12,648 nt of DNA from DATFEN01 sp035691285 (GTDB lineage Bacteria; Acidobacteriota; Vicinamibacteria; Fen-336): contig DASSJI010000059.1 of assembly GCA_035691285.1 (NCBI GenBank), positions 1-12,648 of the forward strand. The letters are read 5' to 3'. Each line of letters opens with the position of its first letter. Positions within the stretch are counted from its first letter, which is position 1. A model generated the notes under the pieces. The model had not been told where the DNA came from and did no database searches. It saw nothing but the letters and a program-made list of their open reading frames with translations. Shown piece after piece: positions 8,218 through 12,648 of this stretch. A program made the position numbers and the translations under genes.

Positions 8218-8242
8218 CCGGGGGCGGAGCCGCCGCCCCCGG
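8218..8242 (-). repeat. GC-rich stem-loop between pstS and pstC
   Basis: A perfect 10-bp inverted repeat (CCGGGGGCGG / CCGCCCCCGG, 8218-8227 and 8233-8242) with a 5-nt loop lies 12 nt after the pstS stop. No T-run follows on the minus strand, so a complete intrinsic terminator is unlikely. Its position suits a 3' mRNA-stabilising or partially terminating element that lets pstS transcript exceed pstCAB, as seen in other binding-protein-first ABC operons. That function is inferred. Confidence 0.6.
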
Positions 8243-8254
8243 AACCCGGGCGTG

Positions 8255-9214
8255 CTACTCGATCTTCGCGAGCTCCTGCTTGACGATGTCAGCAGGGAGC
8301 GGGAGGTAACCGTCCTTCACGACCACCTCCTGGCCCTCCCTGCTGAAGATCAGCTTGCAGAACTCCTTGACGACGGGATCCAGAGGCTTGCCCGGCGCCT
8401 TGTTGATGTAGATGTAGAGGAAGCGGTTCAGCGGGTACTTGCCACTCTTCACGTCCTCGTAGCTGCCGCTCGAGACCGGTCCGCCCTCCTTCTCCATGAG
8501 GGCGACGACCTTGACGCCCGAGGTCTTGTAGCCGATGCCGGAGTAGCCGATGCCGAAGCGGTCCTCGGTCACCCCCTGGACCACGGAGGCCGATCCGGGC
8601 TGCTCCTTCACCGTGTCCTTGTAGTCGCCGTTGCCCAGGGCGTGCTCCTTGAAGAAGCCGTACGTCCCCGAGGCGGAGTTGCGCCCGTACAGGCTGATCG
8701 GACGGCCGGCCCAGTCGCCGGTGAGGCCGAGCTCACCCCAGGTGGTCACGTTCTTTCCACCCTTGCGGCGCGTCTTCGAGAAGACGCCGTCCACCTGGGC
8801 CAGCGTCAGCTTCTCGAGCGGGTTGTCCTTGTTCACGTAGACGGCGAGCGCGTCGTACGACGTCCGGAGCTGGGTCGGCTTGTAGCCGTGCTTGCTCTCG
8901 AACTGGTCGATCTCGGTGGCGCGCATGGCACGCGACATCGGACCGAACTGTGCCGTGCCCGCGATCAGGGCCGGGGGCGCCGTGGAGCTGCCCTTGCCCT
9001 CGACCTGGACCTTCACGTTCGGATACATCTTCAGGAACGCCTCCGCCCACAGCGTCATCATGTTGTTCATGGTGTCGGAGCCGACGCTGTTGAGATTGCC
9101 GGAGACGCCCGACGTCTTCTGATACGCGGAGATCGCCGGGTCGACGGCGACCTGCTGAGCGACCGCCAGTGGCGCGAGGGCCGAGACCGCCGCGCCGAGC
9201 CAAGCACGCTTCAT
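8255..9214 (-). CDS. pstS: Phosphate-binding periplasmic protein PstS
   Basis: PstS captures inorganic phosphate in the periplasm and delivers it to PstCA. The N-terminus (MKRAWLGAAVSALAPLAVAQQ) is a Sec signal peptide with probable cleavage after AVA; no lipobox cysteine is present, so it is soluble. Three ligand-loop regions of the family are visible: NSVGSDTM (about 42-49), GPMSRAM (about 91-97) and GRNSASGTYGFF (about 177-188). The last supplies the R-S-G-T set of phosphate contacts. The ATG at 9214 is preferred: GGAGG (9223-9227) lies 8 nt upstream. A GTG one codon earlier (9217) is the alternative, with 5-nt spacing, giving 320 instead of 319 residues. The gene has its own PHO-box promoter. 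In the middle loop an Arg follows the Ser (MSRAM) where E. coli PstS has Asp, so this belongs to a different PstS subgroup. Confidence 0.96.
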   Translation of the reverse strand: MKRAWLGAAVSALAPLAVAQQVAVDPAISAYQKTSGVSGNLNSVGSDTMNNMMTLWAEAFLKMYPNVKVQVEGKGSSTAPPALIAGTAQFGPMSRAMRATEIDQFESKHGYKPTQLRTSYDALAVYVNKDNPLEKLTLAQVDGVFSKTRRKGGKNVTTWGELGLTGDWAGRPISLYGRNSASGTYGFFKEHALGNGDYKDTVKEQPGSASVVQGVTEDRFGIGYSGIGYKTSGVKVVALMEKEGGPVSSGSYEDVKSGKYPLNRFLYIYINKAPGKPLDPVVKEFCKLIFSREGQEVVVKDGYLPLPADIVKQELAKIE

Positions 9215-9220
9215 CACTGC

Positions 9221-9227
9221 TTCCTCC
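9221..9227 (-). promoter_or_regulatory. Shine-Dalgarno of pstS
   Basis: GGAGGAA on the minus strand, ending 6 nt before the ATG at 9214 (8 nt counted from GGAGG) and 3 nt before the GTG at 9217. The spacing favours the ATG. Confidence 0.6.
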
Positions 9228-9253
9228 GAACGGGCCGAGCGCTCACGCTCCCG

Positions 9254-9309
9254 AGGCTAGCAGCCGCCGGGAAACGCCGCGTTTCGCCCGTGTTAATTCC
9301 CTGTTAAGT
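9254..9309 (-). promoter_or_regulatory. PHO-box promoter of pstS
   Basis: Read on the minus strand from 9309, two near-identical half-sites ACTTAAC and AATTAAC repeat with an exact 11-bp period (9309-9303 and 9298-9292), followed in phase by weaker units GCGAAAC (9287-9281) and CGTTTCC (9276-9270). Ten nt after the last unit is TAGCCT (9259-9254), part of TGCTAGCCT, an extended -10-like element. The 7+4 phasing and the 10-nt gap to the -10 match the known design of PhoB-activated promoters, where PHO boxes replace the -35. The strong core begins 7 nt after the porin stop codon, so pstS can be transcribed independently of the porin. PhoB binding is inferred. Confidence 0.72.
9271..9285. repeat. 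15-bp palindrome inside the pstS promoter
   Basis: A perfect inverted repeat, GAAACGC-C-GCGTTTC on the plus strand, covers PHO-box units 3 and 4 of the pstS promoter. It could be a symmetric operator for another regulator, a hairpin at the end of a porin read-through transcript, or a chance palindrome. Confidence 0.45.
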
Positions 9310-9316
9310 CGCCCGG

Positions 9317-10774
9317 TCAGAAGATGAACTGCGTCTGGAGGCGGAACTCCTTGGTGGTCGTGCCGGCTCCGCTGTTGGCGGCGTCGTCCTTGAGCTGGCG
9401 GTAGTCGGCCTGAACCTTCAGGTTGTGCTTGTTGTAGTAGTAGGAGAAGGCCCCGCCAATCTCCTCCCTGTCGTTGCCGGACCGTGCATCGCTGGGGTCG
9501 ATGGTCGAGTAGCGTGCGGCGATCTCCCAGAACGCCGCGCCAGCCTGCCCGGGGGCCTTGAAGGCGTAGGAGGCCTGGAACAGGTAGCCCGAGTCCGTGA
9601 ACTTCGATCCCTTCACCGAGGCCACATAGGGCGTCGATTCCCGGTTGGTGTACTCGGCCACGCTTGCGAAGCCCTTGTACTTGAAGCTGTAGTCGAAGCC
9701 CCACTGGGTGTCGGCGTTGACGGCGGCGGGTGTCGTGGCGGGAGGCACGATCGCCCCGGTGAAGCGCCGGTCGTTCTTGAGGAAGTTGCCCGCGATGGCA
9801 AGGAGGGGCTTGCCCTGCGAGTCGCCCAGGTCGCCTTCCGTCATGAGCGCGCCGGAGCCCCACTGGTTCATGCGCGTGTTTCCGAGGGCCTGCCACATGA
9901 CGCGGGCCGAATACAGGTACTTGTCGTTGTCGTTCAGCTCCTGGCTGCGGCCGTTGCCGTTCGAGATCATGGCGCGCCAGTCGAGCTTGTTCCCGCCCAG
10001 CGTGCCCCACAGCGCGAGGCCGGTCTCACGCCCCGGGTTGTAGCGGCCGTCGGTATCGGCCCGGTCCACGAACTGCTGGGCGCCGGAGGACGTGAGCTGC
10101 TGCCGGCCGTAGGGAGCCTTGAACTGCCCGAAGCGGATGCGGAACTGCTTCTTCTTGGTGGGGTCCCAGTCGATGTTGGCGTCCTCGAGGAAGCGGGAAG
10201 CCGGGCTGCCCGTGACGTCCGGCCAGTTCAACTGCACCTCGTACTCGAGCTCGGGCTTGTAGAACCAGCCCTCGAGCTTGAACTTGGCGCGCCGGATCCT
10301 GAAGCTGCCCTTGCTGTCGCCGGCGTTCTCCGTGCCGGGGAGCCTCACCGAGTCGTCGGGCATCTGGTAGGTGAAGCGCGGCTGGATGCGGTTCGACATC
10401 TCCATGTAGAAGTTCTTGCCCAGGGTGAAGCGCGTCTTGCCGTCCCGCCATTCGACCCTCTGGACGGGCGGGGGAGGCGTCTCGACCACCTGCGAGATCC
10501 CGTGCTTGAAGAAGAAGAGCTGGAGGGCCTGCTCGCTGTCGGCCACCACCGTCTCGCCGTTCGGTCCGGCGCCCGGTCGCGTGAGGCCGGTGCCCATTTC
10601 GCCGCTCTTCTCGAACGCGTCGGCCTTCTTCGCGTCGTTGAAGACGTAGATTCGGCCGTCCTTCTGGATCTCCTTGTAGTACATCCCCTGCGCGGACGCG
10701 CCGGCGGCCAGGGCCAGGCTCGCGAGGAGCGCCCCGGACAGGCCGAGGATGCGCCGGACGAAGCTCGACTTCAT
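9317..10774 (-). CDS. Phosphate-selective outer-membrane porin, OprP/OprO family
   Basis: This 485-residue protein should form a trimeric 16-stranded beta-barrel that admits phosphate or polyphosphate across the outer membrane, feeding PstS. It has a Sec signal peptide (MKSSFVRRILGLSGALLASL..., cleavage after ASA at about residue 28), many alternating amphipathic strands rich in Tyr, Trp and Arg, and a terminal Phe (LQTQFIF), the C-terminal signature recognised by the BAM machinery. Segments such as FRIRRAKFKLEGWFYKPELEYEVQLNW and RIRFGQFKAPYGRQ typify the porin O/P family. Residues about 30-97 form an extra non-barrel N-terminal segment (YYKEIQKDGRIYVFNDAKKA...) before a proline hinge. The start is ATG at 10774, with AGGAGG 8 nt upstream. 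A GTG at 10804 would extend the frame by ten residues but overlaps the -10 element, so it is rejected. It lies first in the locus, directly under a strong PHO-box array. Confidence 0.93.
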   Translation of the reverse strand: MKSSFVRRILGLSGALLASLALAAGASAQGMYYKEIQKDGRIYVFNDAKKADAFEKSGEMGTGLTRPGAGPNGETVVADSEQALQLFFFKHGISQVVETPPPPVQRVEWRDGKTRFTLGKNFYMEMSNRIQPRFTYQMPDDSVRLPGTENAGDSKGSFRIRRAKFKLEGWFYKPELEYEVQLNWPDVTGSPASRFLEDANIDWDPTKKKQFRIRFGQFKAPYGRQQLTSSGAQQFVDRADTDGRYNPGRETGLALWGTLGGNKLDWRAMISNGNGRSQELNDNDKYLYSARVMWQALGNTRMNQWGSGALMTEGDLGDSQGKPLLAIAGNFLKNDRRFTGAIVPPATTPAAVNADTQWGFDYSFKYKGFASVAEYTNRESTPYVASVKGSKFTDSGYLFQASYAFKAPGQAGAAFWEIAARYSTIDPSDARSGNDREEIGGAFSYYYNKHNLKVQADYRQLKDDAANSGAGTTTKEFRLQTQFIF

Positions 10775-10782
10775 GTCACCGT

Positions 10783-10788
10783 CCTCCT
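10783..10788 (-). promoter_or_regulatory. Shine-Dalgarno deciding the porin start
   Basis: AGGAGG on the minus strand, 8 nt before the ATG at 10774. Together with the promoter location it fixes the start at ATG 10774 rather than GTG 10804. Confidence 0.7.
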
Positions 10789-10805
10789 TGGCAAACTCTC
10801 GCACG

Positions 10806-10872
10806 AAGGTATCTTCCGTCGGTGACAGCGCCGTGACGAGGACGTGAACGCCGCGTTAACGTTTCGTCGAGG
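10806..10872 (-). promoter_or_regulatory. PHO-box array and -10 element of the porin gene
   Basis: Four minus-strand half-sites repeat with an exact 11-bp period: CGTTAAC (10861-10855), CGTTCAC (10850-10844), TCGTCAC (10839-10833) and CTGTCAC (10828-10822). A fifth, degenerate in-phase unit, CCTCGAC, lies at 10872-10866. The last unit differs from the E. coli consensus CTGTCAT only at its final base. Ten nt further downstream is TACCTT (10811-10806), a -10-like hexamer, placing transcription start near 10799. The arrangement fits two adjacent PHO boxes occupied by two PhoB dimers. The repeats are seen directly; PhoB binding is inferred from the family and locus. Confidence 0.8.
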
Positions 10873-11114
10873 AGCCCGCCCGGGGCCGTCACATCTCCGT
10901 CGTCGCGAGCCCGTATCTTCCGGTCAACGATGTCCCGACGCCAGCGTCCCTGAGACGCCCCGCCAGCCAACAAGCCGCCCGGCGGCGTTGTTCGCGCCTC
11001 GACCCGCCGGAGCGGCCGCCCGCCACCGCTCCTTCCGCTACCCCGCCTCCGGCGCCTCCCGAGGTGCCGGAGGCGTACCGGGCCTGAGCGGCTCAGTCGG
11101 CTCCGAGCAGCGGC
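10873..11114. other. Gene-poor stretch upstream of the porin promoter
   Basis: About 240 bp between the porin PHO-box array and the MgtE-like fragment. Open frames on both strands read as low-complexity Arg/Pro/Ala/Gly shadows with no recognisable domain. The only clear structure is the hairpin at 11045-11074. The 10-mer GTATCTTCCG at 10913-10922 also occurs at 10809-10818 in the porin promoter, possibly by chance. Confidence 0.5.
11045..11074. repeat. Strong inverted repeat, possible transcription-end hairpin
   Basis: GCCTCCGGC (11045-11053) and GCCGGAGGC (11066-11074) are perfect inverted arms. The 12-nt interior contains CCTC and GAGG, which can extend the stem through a G-U pair. No T-run follows on either strand, so it is not a textbook intrinsic terminator. 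It lies 18 nt past the stop of a short minus-strand frame and 41 nt before the MgtE-like frame. Confidence 0.5.
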
Positions 11115-11474
11115 TTGCCGTCCGGGCCCTTGAACTGGCGGGCCCACGCCACGCGCAAAGTCTTCACGAGGGACGGCGGCATCGACCTGTTCGCCCCGGC
11201 CCGCGTCAGCGCCCGGAACCGCTGGGTCTGGCTGGCGGTGAACCTGGTGACGGTGTTCGTCGCGTCCCGCGTCATCGGGCGCTTCGAAGAGACGATCCAG
11301 GGGCTCGCCGTCCTGCTCAACCTCCTGGTCGCGGCTGTCGTGGGCGTGGCCGTCCCCCTCCTCCTCCATCGAACGGGGCGCGACCCGGCCCAGGGGGCGA
11401 GCGTGCTCCTGACGCTCACCACCGACGGGATGGGATTCTTCATCTTCCTGGGCCTCGCGCGCGCCTTCCTGTGA
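11115..11474 (+). CDS. Truncated MgtE-family magnesium transporter membrane domain (likely remnant)
   Basis: The 119-residue frame matches both ends of the MgtE transmembrane domain but lacks the middle. SARNRWVWLAVNLVTVFVASRVIGRFEETI (about 32-61) resembles the entry segment with the first helix and the FE motif. NLLVAAVVGVAVPLLLHRTGRDPA and LLTLTTDGMGFFIFLGLA (about 69-116) resemble the last two helices, with the usual G..VP, DPA and TTD motifs. The central helices with the conserved GN.G.Q segment, normally about 100 residues, are missing at ETIQ/GLAVLLN. The cytoplasmic N and CBS domains are also absent. The start is poor: the only candidates are TTG at 11115 or 11130, without a Shine-Dalgarno, and a stop lies at 11085. 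I read it as an in-frame deletion derivative, probably non-functional as a Mg2+ channel, though a small membrane protein cannot be excluded. It is the only plus-strand gene and is convergent with the phosphatase gene, 10 nt apart. Confidence 0.6.
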   Translation: MPSGPLNWRAHATRKVFTRDGGIDLFAPARVSARNRWVWLAVNLVTVFVASRVIGRFEETIQGLAVLLNLLVAAVVGVAVPLLLHRTGRDPAQGASVLLTLTTDGMGFFIFLGLARAFL

Positions 11475-11484
11475 GGCGCGCCCT

Positions 11485-12024
11485 TCAGCGGAGGACGAGG
11501 ACGAAGACAGCCGTCCCGATTCCCGCTCCGACGAGCGCGCCCACCAGCACGTCGCTCACGTAGTGAAGCCCGCACAGCACGCGCGAGGCAGCGACGCTGG
11601 CAGCGAGCACGAGGAGCAACGGAGACAGGCCCGGCAGCCCCAGGCCGACAACCGTCGCGATGGCGAACGCGTTCAAGGCGTGCCCCGACGGGAAGGAGTA
11701 GCGGTCGGCGGCGAAGCGCGCCAGGGGCCGCACGTCGTAGAGCGGGTGCAGGCCGGACTCGCAGGGCCGGCGCCGGCGAAAGCGGCGCTTGAGTGGCAGG
11801 AGCAGGGCGTTCGAGGCGAATGCGGCCAGCGCTCCCCCGGCGAGCACGCGGCGACCGGGGCCGCCGGCGGCGAGGAGCACGAGGCCGATGCCGGCCCACA
11901 GCCAGCCGTCGCCGAGCCGCGACGCCCACAGCATCCAGGCGCGGAAGAAGCGAGGCGGCCGCCAGGCCCATACCCTGTCGCTGATGCGCAGGTCCGAGTC
12001 GTTGACGAGCGCGAGGACGTTCAC
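11485..12024 (-). CDS. PAP2-family membrane phosphatase
   Basis: The 179-residue integral membrane protein carries all three motifs of the PAP2/acid-phosphatase family: KRRFRRRRP (KX6RP), YSFPSGHALN (PSGH) and SRVLCGLHYVSD (SRX5HX3D). The catalytic residues are the His of PSGH and the His of motif three, which forms a phosphohistidine intermediate. Family members dephosphorylate lipid phosphates such as phosphatidic acid, undecaprenyl pyrophosphate or lipid A; the substrate here cannot be told apart by sequence. About five hydrophobic segments are visible (WLWAGIGLVLLAAG, VLAGGALAAFASNALLL, ALNAFAIATVVGLGL, LSPLLLVLAASVAAS, VLVGALVGAGIGTAVFVLVL). The GTG start at 12024 overlaps the stop of the upstream PHP-domain gene (GTGA), and the natural sequence begins NVLALVNDSDLRISDRVW. 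The same frame stays open further upstream but that part reads as an Arg/Pro-rich shadow of the PHP gene. Confidence 0.9.
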   Translation of the reverse strand: MNVLALVNDSDLRISDRVWAWRPPRFFRAWMLWASRLGDGWLWAGIGLVLLAAGGPGRRVLAGGALAAFASNALLLPLKRRFRRRRPCESGLHPLYDVRPLARFAADRYSFPSGHALNAFAIATVVGLGLPGLSPLLLVLAASVAASRVLCGLHYVSDVLVGALVGAGIGTAVFVLVLR

Positions 12025-12648
12025 GGCAGCGCCGCCGTCGGAACGGGCTCCCCCCCGAGGGGCCGCAGGCGTCGCGACGGGCCGAAGAGCCCGCGGAAGT
12101 GCCGTTCGCCGAATTCGAGCTCTCGGGCCCAGAGCGTGGCCGTGACGAGGGGCAGGAGCGGGAGGAGCGGAACGGCCAGGAGCATCGAGGCGAATCGAGC
12201 CGCCGCGCCGGGTTCCGCGGCGGCGCGGGATCCGGCGTCGAGGTAGCTCGCAGCGAAGATCCGCGCGACGTCCGCGGTCAGCCGCGCGTAGCTGCCGCTC
12301 CGGCCCATCGGGATCGTCAGGCCGCGCCGGAGGCCGTCCAGGAAGTCCTCCCGCGTCCGCGCTCCGGGCACGATCGTGAAGGCGCGCGCGACCGAGGCCA
12401 GGGTATGGGCGTCGCTGCCGCCGACCGAGCGAGCGCCCTTCGCGCGAGCGGCCTGGCGCGCCCACTCGTTCGTGCGCGCGGGCATCATCGCGTTGCGGGT
12501 CTCGACGAGGAGCGGGGCGGCGAACGCCAGCGCGAAATCGCCCCTCTCCCGCGGGCCGGTCAGGGCCGAGAACACGTGGTTGACGGCCGCTGGGAGCCGC
12601 TCCTCGGCGAGACACGCGAAGAGCGCCTCCGGGTCGCGGCGCCGGGAC
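12021..12648 (-). CDS. PHP-domain metal-dependent hydrolase with hydrophobic C-terminal tail, 5' end outside window
   Basis: The frame runs open from the right edge to a TGA at 12023-12021 (208 residues visible). APLLVETRN (about 56-64) and VGGSDAHTLASVARAFTIV (about 87-105), followed by TREDFLDGLRRGLTI, match the C-terminal part of PHP (polymerase and histidinol phosphatase) hydrolases; the D-A-H of GGSDAH is a metal-ligand motif of that fold. The N-terminal H-x-H metal motifs would lie beyond the window. After the PHP domain comes a tail of about 85 residues with one strong hydrophobic segment (FASMLLAVPLLPLLPLVTATLWA) and a basic end, suggesting membrane attachment. PHP proteins hydrolyse phosphoesters; the exact substrate is unknown. 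The stop overlaps the GTG of the PAP2 gene, so the two are probably co-translated and may act on related phosphorylated, perhaps membrane, substrates. Confidence 0.85.
   Translation of the reverse strand, partial: SRRRDPEALFACLAEERLPAAVNHVFSALTGPRERGDFALAFAAPLLVETRNAMMPARTNEWARQAARAKGARSVGGSDAHTLASVARAFTIVPGARTREDFLDGLRRGLTIPMGRSGSYARLTADVARIFAASYLDAGSRAAAEPGAAARFASMLLAVPLLPLLPLVTATLWARELEFGERHFRGLFGPSRRLRPLGGEPVPTAALP

Noticed and set aside
6310..8283. Long plus-strand open frame opposite pstC
   Set aside because: It is an antisense shadow of the well-supported pstC gene, with low-complexity composition.
10775..10804. GTG at 10804 as the start of the porin
   Set aside because: It lies next to the -10 hexamer and before the predicted transcript has room for a ribosome site. 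ATG 10774 has AGGAGG 8 nt upstream and a clean signal peptide.
10809..10922. 10-bp direct repeat GTATCTTCCG at 10809-10818 and 10913-10922
   Set aside because: A single short repeat about 100 bp apart with no further conserved flank. It could be chance, and no function is evident.
12025..12615. Upstream extension of the PAP2 frame
   Set aside because: It is an Arg/Pro/Gly-rich shadow of the PHP gene. The GTG at 12024, overlapping the PHP stop, is the credible start.
1..12648. CRISPR array, tRNA, insertion sequence or prophage
   Set aside because: No regularly spaced repeats, cloverleaf, transposase or phage motif was seen on either strand.

Overview
The window is GC-rich, Gram-negative-type chromosome. 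An OprP/OprO-like outer-membrane porin and a Sec-exported PstS imply a diderm. Nearly all genes lie on the minus strand. GC content and gene content would suit a deep-branching soil or groundwater lineage (for example Rokubacteria/Methylomirabilota-like or a deltaproteobacterial group), but the sequence alone does not settle this.

The core (about 2011-10872, read right to left) is a phosphate-starvation locus: phosphate-selective porin, pstS, pstC, pstA, pstB, phoU, phoB. From pstC to phoB the genes are tightly packed: TGATG at pstC/pstA, 12 nt (3 nt if the upstream ATG is used) at pstA/pstB, 2 nt at pstB/phoU and a GTGA overlap at phoU/phoB. Two promoter regions each carry 11-bp-phased PHO-box repeats with a TANCNT -10 element 10 nt beyond the last unit. 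One precedes the porin (10806-10872) and one precedes pstS (9254-9309). The porin should carry phosphate across the outer membrane, PstS should capture it in the periplasm, and PstCAB should pump it in. PhoU should signal transporter state, and PhoB should activate both promoters, including the operon that encodes it. No PhoR kinase gene is present. Both permeases are the long form with large periplasmic insertions: a WD40-like beta-propeller in PstC and a charged, partly coiled-coil domain in PstA.

Left flank (1-2010): a saccharopine/lysine-dehydrogenase-like oxidoreductase (637-1857), then a membrane protein with a CX2C...CX2H motif. The membrane protein starts at a GTG with a strong Shine-Dalgarno and runs off the left edge.

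Right flank (10873-12648): a gene-poor stretch with a strong hairpin, then a plus-strand remnant of an MgtE-type Mg2+ transporter that appears to have lost its central pore segment in frame. Convergent to it is a GTGA-overlapping pair on the minus strand: a PHP-domain metal-dependent hydrolase with a hydrophobic tail (5' end outside the window) and a PAP2-family membrane phosphatase. No tRNA, rRNA, CRISPR, insertion sequence or phage gene was seen.
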